57,882 bases of DNA from Candidatus Methylomirabilis sp. (GTDB lineage: Bacteria; Methylomirabilota; Methylomirabilia; Methylomirabilales; Methylomirabilaceae), in the NCBI GenBank assembly GCA_002634395.1, contig NSJM01000007.1, forward strand, positions 1-57,882, read 5' to 3'. Shown piece by piece: positions 17,974-26,868 of the stretch. The position numbers and the translations under genes were made by a program. The notes under the pieces were generated by a model. The model was not told the DNA's origin, searched no databases, and worked only from the letters and a program-made list of their open reading frames with translations. Positions within the stretch are counted from its first letter, which is position 1; each line of letters starts with the position of its first letter.

Positions 17974-18888
17974 TTAAATTTTGAACGCCCCGGTATCTAC
18001 CCACTCGTTTTTCAGGAGTGACCACCAATCTACGGCCAGTCCCTTTAACACATAGTCGTAAGGCAGCCAGCCATATCCCTGGTCGCCCCATCCTGTTCCC
18101 CAGGAGTTCCGGATGAGCAGGGCCCCTACGGTCTCGACACCGCCGGAATTGGTGTTCTTAATCTTCATGGCGTTGTCATACCCCACGGCCACGATGGCAT
18201 GTCCGCCCGCTACCTTTTCTCCGGGGGTTGGGCAGGAGATCTTGCCGTTCCCGGCCGCCTGAGAGATCGAGGTGTAGACCGTAAACCCGAATATCGACGG
18301 CAGCCCTGCGGCCAGATTGGTCTTGATTCGGGTGAGCAGGGTCGGCTTGCCGGTACCGGGCGGATCGAGCCGGTAATATTGAATCGCCTGATAGTTCTGG
18401 GCAAAGGCATAGCAGAAGGCGGTCGGCTCTTTGTCGAAATCGGCGATGCTGTACTTCCAGTACTCCTCAGGCGGGACGCCGAATAGCACCAGAGCCCCCA
18501 TCGTACTCCTGAGGAAGGCACCTGTATCCCCGGTACAATGCATCAGGTTCCTGGTCGCCTTGTACAAAAAGAGGCGGGAGGCGTCCAGATGGTGTCCGAA
18601 GGCTCGGCGCTCAAAGTACTCCACCACTCCCACCCCGGCATTGGCGGTGCAGGAGCCCAAGGCGCTCTGATCCTCGATAGGGGAGCACCAGCTCCGAAGA
18701 TCGATAGAGGTCGGCAGCGCCTTGGAGGACGTAGTGGCCCCCACCTTTTTCAGCATTACCTTGACCGAGTCGCGCTGGCCGAGCACCTTGAGCCGCGGAG
18801 GTAGCTCATCCAGTTCGACTGTATGATCCCGAAAGTCGGGGTAATCCGGCAACCATCCCATCCCACGCTGCCCATTCATTTCTGCCAT
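17974..18888 (-). CDS. Papain-like (C1A) cysteine protease without a signal peptide
   Basis: 304 residues; AGGAGG eight bases before the ATG. The catalytic set of C1 peptidases is present: Gln and Cys in EDQSALGSCTANAG, His in GGHAIVAVGYD and Asn in IRNSWGTGWGDQGYGWLPYDY. A short leader (about 1-55, DYPDFRDHTVE) resembles those of other bacterial C1A proteins. I see no signal peptide, so the enzyme may act in the cytoplasm or be an inactive scaffold, although all catalytic residues are retained. The natural substrate is unknown. It follows divergent spacing of 80 bases from glgX on the same strand. Confidence 0.87.
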   Translation of the reverse strand: MAEMNGQRGMGWLPDYPDFRDHTVELDELPPRLKVLGQRDSVKVMLKKVGATTSSKALPTSIDLRSWCSPIEDQSALGSCTANAGVGVVEYFERRAFGHHLDASRLFLYKATRNLMHCTGDTGAFLRSTMGALVLFGVPPEEYWKYSIADFDKEPTAFCYAFAQNYQAIQYYRLDPPGTGKPTLLTRIKTNLAAGLPSIFGFTVYTSISQAAGNGKISCPTPGEKVAGGHAIVAVGYDNAMKIKNTNSGGVETVGALLIRNSWGTGWGDQGYGWLPYDYVLKGLAVDWWSLLKNEWVDTGAFKI

Positions 18889-19495
18889 GTGCTCGCCTCC
18901 TGCGCATTAGCGCGGTTAAGTGCTTCCTCCGAAATTCGGCCAGCTCCTAATTCGTGGCGGCAATGACCCGGATATCGATGGACTCTTGCCAACCAGGAGG
19001 TGCCCACTAATCAGGTCTGGCACGCTCGATGATATGCCGACTGATGCCGAATGGTTATCTTCGATGGAAAGAGCATTGGGTGGCTGCATTGGGCGCCTTG
19101 TTTTGATCGTGAAAAGCCTTCTGCTACGCAAATCCACGGCCAGTCCGTTCTCGGCAGAGGTCCTGAACGTTAAGTTACCGTTCGCATGAGGGGAGTGAAA
19201 CGGATCCTTATTCCAGACAAGTTCGCAATTTGTAGGCCATGAGTACGCGATCGACGAGAAAATTCTGCAACACTTGTGTTCTTGATTAGTTATACCGCAT
19301 CTCTCCTGGTTGACGCAAGGTGGTAAGACTTACAGATACGTCACTTTTTCTGCTCAGGTATGTAAAAAAGAATACAGTAGAAGCGTATACTTCTTCGCGA
19401 TAGGAAGTCCCACCTGAACAAGTGAGCTCCTATGTCCATTAAGTTGTGTTATCTCGATCCGACTGTCCGGAGGATTCCGGTGTTGAGGTGAGGGG
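18889..19495. other. Intergenic region, nothing recognised
   Basis: About 600 bases, AT-richer than the flanks between 19270 and 19400. Open frames here (for example 18920-19189) lack ribosome sites and motifs. It holds the upstream region of the protease gene and the 3' flank of the uracil-DNA glycosylase gene. No RNA gene or clear terminator seen. Confidence 0.5.
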
Positions 19496-20206
19496 TTACG
19501 TTGTGCGGAGTTTCTCGTATTCTCGCTGGAGGAGTTGCATGTCCGCCCACACCGTTTTCTTCTCGTGTGGGTTGCGAAGCAGGTACGCGGGATGGAAGGT
19601 GGGCAGAACAGGAATCCCGTGATAGTCGTGAAATCGCCCGCGCAGTTTCGAGATCGGCTCCTTGGTGCGCAGGAGCGACTGGGCCGCAAAGGTGCCTAAT
19701 GCACAGACCAGTTTCGGTTTAATAGTCTGAAGCTGTGCGATTAGGAACGGTTCGCACGCGGCGATCTCATCCGGTTCCGGATTGCGATTTCCGGGAGGTC
19801 GGCACTTAATGATGTTGCAGATATAGACCTGTTCGCGGGTGAGCTTCATCGCCTCAATGATGCGAGTGAGCAGTTGCCCCGCCCGCCCGACGAACGGCTC
19901 GCCCTGCTGATCTTCATCGGCTCCTGGCGCCTCCCCGACGAAGACAAGCCAAGCCTGCGGGTTACCGACCCCGAACACAATAGTCTTTCGACCCGTGTGC
20001 AGCTTGCACCGCGTGCACTCCCCCAGCTTCTCACGCACCTGGACGAGGGTCCGGGAAGATGCCGGCTGTACCACCGGCTCCGGGCGTTCGGGCCACGCGA
20101 CGCGCAGACGGTCTACCCCCAGAAGCTGCTGCCGACGCAGGTGGGCCCGCGCCTGGGTGATCAGCTTGCGGAGTTCGTCGATGTCAGTACCGGTTAATTC
20201 AGCCAT
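19496..20206 (-). CDS. Uracil-DNA glycosylase, family 4 (iron-sulfur)
   Basis: 236 residues. Removes uracil from DNA in base excision repair. The GEAPGADEDQQGEPFVGRAG active-site motif (about 92-111) and HPAYLLRNP (C-terminal) mark family 4. Four cysteines positioned to hold a [4Fe-4S] cluster: CTRC (around 74-77), Cys in ICNIIKCRPPGNRNP and Cys in AACEPFL. An N-terminal helical extension of about 60 residues is usual in longer members. It is separated from coaBC by 6 bases, so co-transcribed. Confidence 0.92.
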   Translation of the reverse strand: MAELTGTDIDELRKLITQARAHLRRQQLLGVDRLRVAWPERPEPVVQPASSRTLVQVREKLGECTRCKLHTGRKTIVFGVGNPQAWLVFVGEAPGADEDQQGEPFVGRAGQLLTRIIEAMKLTREQVYICNIIKCRPPGNRNPEPDEIAACEPFLIAQLQTIKPKLVCALGTFAAQSLLRTKEPISKLRGRFHDYHGIPVLPTFHPAYLLRNPHEKKTVWADMQLLQREYEKLRTT

Positions 20207-20212
20207 CTCACT

Positions 20213-21424
20213 TTATACCCTGTCTTTGTGTTGCCGAAGGCCGACAACCCGGTCGATAATATGCCGTGCCACCTGCCGTTTTGGGAGCAGGGGGAGCTCC
20301 TCGACGCCTCCCCCTGAGTCGAGAATGACGACCAGATTGGTCTCGCTCCCAAAGCCGGCCCCCTCCTGGCTCACGTCGTTGGCTACGATCAGGTCGAGTC
20401 GCTTTGCTGTCAACTTACGGTGAGCTCGTCGTATGAGGTCGCCGGTCTCGGCTGCGAAGCCGACGACAATTCGCTCGCCCTTCTTCGTGCCGACCTCTTT
20501 CAGAATGTCCGGATTCGGTACCAGTTCCAGCGTCAGGGGCGCATCCCGTTTCGTAAGCTTTGAGTCGGCCGGTTGTGCGACACGATAATCGCTGACCGCA
20601 GCCGCCTTGATTACCACCGTCGCCTCAGCGAGTCGATCCAGTACAGCCGTATGCATCTGCAGGGCAGTCTCGACTCGGATGCACTCGACCCCGTGCGGCG
20701 AACTTAAGGCGGTTGGGCCACTCACCAGGATGGTGCGCGCACCTCGCGTCATCGCCTCCTCCGCAAGGGCGTACCCCATCTTGCCGGAGGCGCGTGTACT
20801 CAGATAGCGGACCGGATCGAGCGGTTCGCGCGTCGGGCCGGCGGTGATCAGGACGACCTCGCCGCGTAGGTCACGTGTTGGGCAGAGTAACTCGGTCGCG
20901 GCCTGCACGATCTCGCCGATGTCGGCCAGCCGCCCGGGGCCCAACAGTCCAGAGGCCAGCTCACCGGTCGCCGGACCTACAATGCGCACTCCCCGGTTCC
21001 GCAGCCGCTCCAGATTTTCTTGAACGGCGAGGTGGCGGTACATGTCAGTGTCCATGGCGGGCGCAAGGACGACCGGCTGTGTCGTGGCCAGGAAGAGGGT
21101 GCTCAGCAGATCGTCGGCGAGCCCTTGGGCGAACTTGGCGATAGCGTTAGCCGTAGCGGGCGCCACCAGGAGCAGGTCGGCTCCATCAGGAGCGGCGACA
21201 TGACGGATCTTCGCCTCGGCATCCAGTGTAAAGAGGTCGGTCATCACCTCTTGTCGCGAGAGGGTAGCAAAGGTCAGGGGCGCGACAAACTGTTGCGCCG
21301 ATTCGGTCATGACAACACGGACGGAGACCCCTGCCGTGACGAACGCCCGCACCAGTTCCACGGCCTTATAGGCGGCGATGCTTCCGGTTACGCCCAGCAC
21401 GATCTTTTTTCCTTGCAGCGTCAT
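20213..21424 (-). CDS. coaBC: Bifunctional phosphopantothenoylcysteine decarboxylase/synthetase
   Basis: 403 residues, normal length. Two steps of coenzyme A synthesis. N-terminal flavoprotein half (CoaC) begins GKKIVLGVTGSIAAYKAVEL and contains PAMDTDMY; the C-terminal half (CoaB) has VLITAGPTREPLDPVRYLSTRASGKMGYALAE and VGFAAET. It precedes the uracil-DNA glycosylase gene on the same strand. The ribosome site is weak. Confidence 0.95.
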   Translation of the reverse strand: MTLQGKKIVLGVTGSIAAYKAVELVRAFVTAGVSVRVVMTESAQQFVAPLTFATLSRQEVMTDLFTLDAEAKIRHVAAPDGADLLLVAPATANAIAKFAQGLADDLLSTLFLATTQPVVLAPAMDTDMYRHLAVQENLERLRNRGVRIVGPATGELASGLLGPGRLADIGEIVQAATELLCPTRDLRGEVVLITAGPTREPLDPVRYLSTRASGKMGYALAEEAMTRGARTILVSGPTALSSPHGVECIRVETALQMHTAVLDRLAEATVVIKAAAVSDYRVAQPADSKLTKRDAPLTLELVPNPDILKEVGTKKGERIVVGFAAETGDLIRRAHRKLTAKRLDLIVANDVSQEGAGFGSETNLVVILDSGGGVEELPLLPKRQVARHIIDRVVGLRQHKDRV

Positions 21425-21433
21425 CTGTAAATA

Positions 21434-21471
21434 CAGGGTATAGGGTGTGAACCCCCGACACCCTCTACCCT
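21434..21471. repeat. Heptanucleotide repeat, GGGTGTA family
   Basis: AGGGTATAGGGTGT, a short spacer with CCCCC, then ACACCCTCTACCC: two units and their inverted copies between coaBC and the transglycosylase gene. Related units occur inside slt (22190-22210) and queA (36084-36164). Confidence 0.7.
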
Positions 21472-23704
21472 ATCCTTTGCTATATTGCGCGCGGTAGCGA
21501 TAATAGCTTCCGAGGACCCGCTTCACATACGCTCTTGTCTCCAAAAACGGGATCTCTTCAATGAACTCGTCATCAGTGCGATTACTCAACTGTCCCAACC
21601 AGCGGCGCACCTGGTTTGGCCCGGCATTGTACGCGGCAATTGCCCTGGCCCAATTGCCGTTGAACTCCTCGATCATCATCGCCAGGTATCGAGTACCAAG
21701 TGCGATATTATTGGCTGGTACGTCGAGTTTCGGTGAATCTCCTGAGTTGCCTGTTGCCTTGACCAGGTCATTGGCGGTCGTGGGAAGCAGTTGCATCAGA
21801 CCAACAGCCCCGGAAGACGATACGACCCGTTCGCCGAACGCGCTCTCTTCCCGAATCAGCGCAATAACCAGGTACGGATCGAGGGTATTACGTGCGCTCT
21901 GCTCCTGCACCAGCTCCCAGTACCCGAGCGGATAGAGGAACTCCCAATACCTTGGCACAGGCTCCGCGGACCGATTGCGAGCGTGCAGCGGGCGCAGGAG
22001 GCGCTTTGCAATAGACACACTCTTTTCGAAAGAACCCAAGTCGAGCAAAGCGCTGCTAGCCTCATAGAGGAGCCCACGGTCGTCCGCAGACCGCCCTGCG
22101 AGTGCCCAGAACTCCTCCGAGGCCTCCTCCCGAAGGTTCAGTTCCTTGAGCAATCTGGCTTTTGCGGTCTCTGAAGAACAGGACGCAGGAGTTAGGGTGC
22201 AGGGTGAAGGCGCTGCTGACTGCTGATCCGTAACAAAAAGGAGGGCCTGCGCGGCTTTTGGTTCCAGCACCTTCAGGCGCAGACGTGTCTGCTCGGCGTA
22301 ATAGTTCTCGTCGTTGTAGGTTTTAAGCAGCCCCCGGTATACCTCTACTGCCTTCCCCTTCTTTTTCAGATCTTCGAGAATCCGTCCCTGCCAATAGAGG
22401 GCTTGTACGCCGAATCGTGAATCTGACGCAGCCTTCGCGTGCAGTTGCCGCAGATCGGCGAGCGCCTTCGTAAGGGCCGACTGTCGATAATGGATCCATG
22501 CCCGAGTCCAGAGGGCAGCATCGGCGAACCGGCTGGACGGGTGATCCCTGAGGAGTCGGTCCAGAGTCCGGACTGCCCGTTTCGGTTTGCCGTTGTCTCT
22601 GTACTGAAGCGCCATCAGGTAGAGTGACTCGGCGGTAAAGGGGCTGTTCGGATAGGCGTGGGCCAAGCGGTTCCACGTCGTGACGGCCTTTTCGCGATCG
22701 TCTGTTCGGGCATAGCTTCGTCCGATCCAGTACAGCGCTTCCGCTGCATGAAGGGAATGGTCCTGACCCACGGGTGACAGGAGGCTGATGGCTCGACTGT
22801 AGTCTCGCCGTTGAAAGTGGCTGATACCGCTCCACAACCTTGCGCGGGAGGCAAATCTGTCTTGAACTCCGTCAAAGGGGGGCGAATGGTTGCTCAAGAA
22901 GGGTGTGAACGCGGCAATGGCCTGGGCGTACTGGTTGCTACGGTACAGGTTGAGTGCCCGTTCGAACTGCTCGTCGAGGGTGAAGGGTGCTGCTTCCGCC
23001 ATCGAGGTCAGGAGTTCGCCGGCGCGAGCCGCCTCCCGGCTCCCCGGTGACTTTAGCCACAGCCCGCGCAGCAGAGCTTCCGCCTCTCGTCGTTTGTCTG
23101 CCTTGACGGCGATCTCTGCCAGCGCAAGCAGAGCTTCCCGCCGCTTCGCCTCGCCCGAGGCGCGAGACAGAACCTCTCTGTACGCCTCCTCAGCCTGCGC
23201 GGGCTGATTGGTGTCGAGATAGAGCCGTGCGCGCTCTTGCCGAACTCGCTCGGTGAGCAGGCTTTCCGGATACTCGTGCAGCAGACGCGACAGCATCGCT
23301 AGCGCCCGAGGTTGCAGGCCAAGGGCCTGATAGGCGGACGCGGCGTAGTAGAGGGCGTAGTCTCCAAGCACAGGTACCTGCGTTGCGGCCGCCTCCAATG
23401 TGCCGGCGGCCTCCTGCCACTGCTGCTGTCGGTACAGCGCCACTCCTAGAAGGAAGTCGGCCTCGCGCGTCCTGGAAAAGTCCTGCCTATGGCGCAGATC
23501 ATCGAGGAGGGGGGTCGCGCCCCGGTAATCCTTCGTCCCGATGCGCGCAAGCGCCTCCTGCCATAGGATCGCGGCGGATGTCTCAGGGGAAGCAGCAGCC
23601 TGCAGCGACGCCAGCAGCATCAGCAGCAGTGTCACGCCCGCCGTTGTGACGTGGGACCATGCGACGGGTCGCAGCCGGTGACGCGCCGGTGAGGTGGACC
23701 TCAT
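21470..23704 (-). CDS. slt: Soluble lytic murein transglycosylase with TPR-like repeats
   Basis: 744 residues. Cleaves peptidoglycan glycan strands. Signal peptide or anchor at about 20-38, then a long alpha-superhelical region with TPR-type repeats, and a C-terminal SLT domain with catalytic Glu in [25 protein letters not shown], and [10 protein letters not shown] and [16 protein letters not shown]. An in-frame piece of low complexity ([17 protein letters not shown]) near the middle is encoded by heptanucleotide repeats. Start overlaps the mtnA stop by 4 bases, giving translational coupling. Confidence 0.92.
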   Translation of the reverse strand: MRSTSPARHRLRPVAWSHVTTAGVTLLLMLLASLQAAASPETSAAILWQEALARIGTKDYRGATPLLDDLRHRQDFSRTREADFLLGVALYRQQQWQEAAGTLEAAATQVPVLGDYALYYAASAYQALGLQPRALAMLSRLLHEYPESLLTERVRQERARLYLDTNQPAQAEEAYREVLSRASGEAKRREALLALAEIAVKADKRREAEALLRGLWLKSPGSREAARAGELLTSMAEAAPFTLDEQFERALNLYRSNQYAQAIAAFTPFLSNHSPPFDGVQDRFASRARLWSGISHFQRRDYSRAISLLSPVGQDHSLHAAEALYWIGRSYARTDDREKAVTTWNRLAHAYPNSPFTAESLYLMALQYRDNGKPKRAVRTLDRLLRDHPSSRFADAALWTRAWIHYRQSALTKALADLRQLHAKAASDSRFGVQALYWQGRILEDLKKKGKAVEVYRGLLKTYNDENYYAEQTRLRLKVLEPKAAQALLFVTDQQSAAPSPCTLTPASCSSETAKARLLKELNLREEASEEFWALAGRSADDRGLLYEASSALLDLGSFEKSVSIAKRLLRPLHARNRSAEPVPRYWEFLYPLGYWELVQEQSARNTLDPYLVIALIREESAFGERVVSSSGAVGLMQLLPTTANDLVKATGNSGDSPKLDVPANNIALGTRYLAMMIEEFNGNWARAIAAYNAGPNQVRRWLGQLSNRTDDEFIEEIPFLETRAYVKRVLGSYYRYRAQYSKG
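22176..22232. repeat. Heptanucleotide repeats inserted in frame in slt
   Basis: Holds AGGGTGCAGGGTGAAGG (GGGTGNA type) followed by GCTGACTGCTGATC (GCTGANN type), so both heptad families meet here. They code for a Ser/Pro/Thr/Cys stretch between TPR-like helices without breaking the frame. Confidence 0.7.
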
Positions 23705-24753
23705 AGGGCTACGGCAGGCCCGGCCAGCGCGGCTAGGCCCGCGTCGTAGGGCGGCCGGACTATGCCCCGATCGGTAATCAGGGCGGTAATGTAGCGGTAT
23801 GGTGTCACGTCAAAGACGGGATTTCTCGCCCTCACACCCACCGGCGCGGTCCGAACGCCGGCCCAGTCGGTGACCTCTTTGGGATCGCGCTCCTCGATCG
23901 GGATTGCCTCTCCATCACGAAGCGACAAATCCAGGGTGGACAGGGGGGCTGCGACATAGAACGGGAGCCCGTGCGCCTGTGCCAGAACGGCCAGGGTGTA
24001 GGTTCCGATCTTATTCGCCACGTCGCCGTTACGAGCGATCCGGTCGGCTCCGACGATGACGAGATCGATCTCGCCCCGCTGCATCAGGTGTCCGGCCATA
24101 TTGTCGGTGATGAGCGTCACCGGAATGCCGTCCTGCTGCAATTCCCAGGCGGTTAGCCTGGCGCCTTGCAGAAACGGTCTGGTCTCACCGGCCCACACCG
24201 ACAGTCTGGTCCCGGCCGCGTGCGCCGCGCGGATCACTCCCAGGGCGGTTCCATAGCCGGCGGTTGCCAGGGCCCCAGCATTACAGTGAGTCAGGACGGC
24301 GGCCCCATCGGGGATCAACCCTTGGCCGTACGCGCCGATCGCCCGGTTATCCCGGATGTCTTCCTCCCGGATCTGTTGCGCCTCCCGAATGAGGGCCTGC
24401 ACGAGCTCAGCGATCGGGAGGGTCTTATGCTGCTGAGCGCACCGCTGCATCCGCTCGATCCCCCATGCCAGATTCACGGCTGTAGGACGGGTCCGGCGCA
24501 GCGCCTCGCCATGGCGCGATAACTCCGCGTAGAACTCCTCGAAACTGCGAGCCCCGATCGACTGCGCCGCCAACGCCAAGCCCATGGCGCCGGCCACACC
24601 GATCGCCGGGGCTCCGCGGATCTGCATCGACCGGATTGCCTGCGCGACCGCCGCCGCATCGCGGCACTCGACATACACTTCCTCTGCCGGCAACCGGCGT
24701 TGATCCAGAAGCCGGACCACGCCTGCCGACGTCCATTCGATGGTCTCAAACAT
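23701..24753 (-). CDS. mtnA: S-methyl-5-thioribose-1-phosphate isomerase
   Basis: 350 residues from the ATG at 24753, with GGAG seven bases upstream; the frame reaches 24825 but MFETIEW matches the family start. Isomerises methylthioribose-1-phosphate to methylthioribulose-1-phosphate in methionine salvage. [35 protein letters not shown] and the catalytic Asp in [20 protein letters not shown] are visible. First gene of a pair with slt; divergent from nirS, with 340 bases between. Confidence 0.95.
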   Translation of the reverse strand: MFETIEWTSAGVVRLLDQRRLPAEEVYVECRDAAAVAQAIRSMQIRGAPAIGVAGAMGLALAAQSIGARSFEEFYAELSRHGEALRRTRPTAVNLAWGIERMQRCAQQHKTLPIAELVQALIREAQQIREEDIRDNRAIGAYGQGLIPDGAAVLTHCNAGALATAGYGTALGVIRAAHAAGTRLSVWAGETRPFLQGARLTAWELQQDGIPVTLITDNMAGHLMQRGEIDLVIVGADRIARNGDVANKIGTYTLAVLAQAHGLPFYVAAPLSTLDLSLRDGEAIPIEERDPKEVTDWAGVRTAPVGVRARNPVFDVTPYRYITALITDRGIVRPPYDAGLAALAGPAVAL

Positions 24754-24903
24754 CTCGTATCTCCATGACTCGTCCGTTCCCGGCTTCGCGTTCCTCCGCG
24801 TGCTGTATGCTGAAAAGCGGCGCATAGCTCCATATCTACCCTACCATTGCTGTCCAGGCGCTTTCAACCGAAATATGTTGCCCAGTCCGGCTCAAGAAAA
24901 CCC

Positions 24904-24933
24904 TTGACAGGCGGACGCTGGTGGTGCGATAGT
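24904..24933 (+). promoter_or_regulatory. Candidate promoter upstream of nirS
   Basis: TTGACA (24904-24909), 18-base spacer, GATAGT (24928-24933), about 165 bases before the nirS start. The -10 element is a moderate match. Confidence 0.4.
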
Positions 24934-24992
24934 GGCCCCCAATGCGGCTTGGGAGTGTGTCAAATAGGCTCACCAGTCACAGAAACATACAG

Positions 24993-25006
24993 TTGAGCAG
25001 TATAAA
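24993..25006 (+). promoter_or_regulatory. Possible FNR/DNR-type half-palindrome
   Basis: TTGAGCAGTATAAA keeps the left half (TTGA) and part of the right half of the TTGATNNNNATCAA box used by oxygen and NO regulators of denitrification genes. It lies 90 bases before nirS. The match is weak and would need comparison with nod and nap upstream regions. Confidence 0.25.
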
Positions 25007-25096
25007 CGGCATGCAATTAACGTGAGGGCATGATGAGGTTTGTCAGCGCGCTAACCGTGAAATGCCTGTGGGTACCATTTAACGAAAGGAGAGGGC

Positions 25097-26743
25097 ATGA
25101 CGACTAGAACAAAGTTGACGGTGTTAACTGTGGCGCTAGGGATGCTATGGACCGTTCCGGTTCAGGCCCAGCAGGCGCCTGCGGCGCCGGAACTTCCACC
25201 GGCTCCACCTCTGGCGCAGGGTGAGCTTGAGACGGCTAAGCGCATCTACTTTGACCGGTGTGCAGGCTGTCACGGGGTCCTGAGAAAAGGCGCGACAGGC
25301 CCGCAGCTTCTGCCCGCGAAAACTCGCGCTCTCACTACGCCCGTTCTGAAGGCGTTCATCGTGAACGGTACAGGCGGTGGTATGCCGGACTGGGGTCGAC
25401 AAGGGATTCTCACCGACGCCGAAAGCGATCTGATGGCCCGCTACATCCAACACGACCCGCCCGTGCCGCCAGAGCTCTCCATGGCGGATATGAAGAAAAG
25501 TTGGAACATGACCGTGCCGCCGGACAAGCGACCCACAAAGCCCGAACATAACCGTGACTGGAAGAACTTTTTTGCCGTGACCCTCCGCGATGCCGGCCAG
25601 GTGGCGATCATCGACGGCGACACCAAGGAGATCGTCAACACTGTCAAGACGGGGTTTGCGGTCCATATCTCGCGCAGTTCCTTTTCAGGGCGCTACATGT
25701 ATACGATCGGCCGTGATGGCCGGGCGACGATGATCGACCTGTGGATGAAGGTTCCGGATAAGGTCGCCGAGGTCAAGCCATGCAGCGATGCGCGCTCCAT
25801 CGACACGAGCAAGTATAAAGGAAAGCTCGGCGACTTCACCGACAAGCTGGCCGTCATTGGCTGCTATTGGCCGCCGCAGATCATTGTGTTGGACGGCGCC
25901 ACGCTGGAACCGAAGACGGTCATCAGCAGCCGGAGCATGACCTACGATACCATGGAGTATCACCCCGAGCCCCGGGTCGCCTCGATCGTGGCGTCGCACT
26001 TCAAGCCCGAGTGGGTTATTAACATTAAGGAGACCGGGTTGATCTGGCTGGTCGATTACTCGGATCTCAAGAACCTCAAAATGACCCAGATCCAGGGCGA
26101 GAAGTTTTTGCACGACGGCGGCTGGGATTCCACCAAACGCTACTTCATGGTGGCGGCTAACATGGCGAACAAAGTGGTTGTGATCGACGTCGAGAAAGGC
26201 AAACTTGAGGCGATCTTCGAATCCGGAATCAAACCTCATCCAGGGCGAGGCGCCAACTGGATAGATCCGAAATTCGGTCCGGTGAATGGCACGCCGCATC
26301 TTGGCGAAGGCAAGGTCACCGTCTACGGAACCGATCCGGCCAAGCACAAGGAGTCTGCCTGGAAAAAGGTGAGGGAGCTCAAGACCCTGGGAGGCGGCGG
26401 CCTGTTTATCAAGACGCATCCGAAGAGCAAAAATGTCTGGGTAGACCACGCCCTGAACGGTGATCCGGCAATTCAAAAGCAAGTTTGCGTCTTCGAGAAA
26501 GCGAACATGGACAAAGATCCGAAGTGCTGGAAGGTTTCGGATAAAGGGCGCGCGGTCCATTTCGAGTTCAACAAGGCCGGGGACGAGGTATGGATAAGCG
26601 TGTGGGGGAAGAAAGACGGTCAGAGCGAGATCGTCGTCTATAATGATAAGACGCTTCAAGAAGTAGCCAGGATCGACGATCCGCGCATCATCACGCCGAC
26701 AGGCAAGTTTAACGTCTATAACACGGTGCACGATATCTATTAA
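25097..26743 (+). CDS. nirS: Cytochrome cd1 nitrite reductase
   Basis: 548 residues; AAAGGAGAGGGC precedes the ATG. Reduces nitrite to NO in the periplasm, making the substrate of Nod. Signal peptide of about 24 residues ends at AQA; a cytochrome c domain has CAGCH at 55-59. An eight-bladed d1 propeller follows (GFAVHISRSSFSGRYMYTIG; ASHFKPEWVIN; IKPHPGRGANWIDPKFG), whose histidines bind heme d1 and serve catalysis. Divergent from mtnA. A UUCG hairpin follows and separates it from the heme d1 genes. Confidence 0.96.
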   Translation: MTTRTKLTVLTVALGMLWTVPVQAQQAPAAPELPPAPPLAQGELETAKRIYFDRCAGCHGVLRKGATGPQLLPAKTRALTTPVLKAFIVNGTGGGMPDWGRQGILTDAESDLMARYIQHDPPVPPELSMADMKKSWNMTVPPDKRPTKPEHNRDWKNFFAVTLRDAGQVAIIDGDTKEIVNTVKTGFAVHISRSSFSGRYMYTIGRDGRATMIDLWMKVPDKVAEVKPCSDARSIDTSKYKGKLGDFTDKLAVIGCYWPPQIIVLDGATLEPKTVISSRSMTYDTMEYHPEPRVASIVASHFKPEWVINIKETGLIWLVDYSDLKNLKMTQIQGEKFLHDGGWDSTKRYFMVAANMANKVVVIDVEKGKLEAIFESGIKPHPGRGANWIDPKFGPVNGTPHLGEGKVTVYGTDPAKHKESAWKKVRELKTLGGGGLFIKTHPKSKNVWVDHALNGDPAIQKQVCVFEKANMDKDPKCWKVSDKGRAVHFEFNKAGDEVWISVWGKKDGQSEIVVYNDKTLQEVARIDDPRIITPTGKFNVYNTVHDIY

Positions 26744-26769
26744 CCGGGGTTATGTCTGGAGAATCACAC

Positions 26770-26810
26770 CTTCGGGGCGAGTCCTTCGGGACTCGCCCCG
26801 AAGTCTATTG
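26770..26810 (+). terminator. UUCG-loop hairpin after nirS
   Basis: A 15-bp perfect stem (26770-26784 with 26789-26803) closed by a TTCG tetraloop, then TCTATTG. Extremely stable, but the T tract is short. It sits between nirS and nirJ, so it may be a partial terminator or a 3' protector that raises nirS mRNA relative to the biosynthesis genes. Confidence 0.75.
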
Positions 26811-26868
26811 CGTGGTATGATGAATTGCCGATTCATTAATATGCGGGCTAAGGATTGGATTATCGACG

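Noticed and set aside
19354-19689. Minus-strand 111-codon frame over the uracil-DNA glycosylase gene
   Set aside because: Shadow of the real gene in another frame; no motif.
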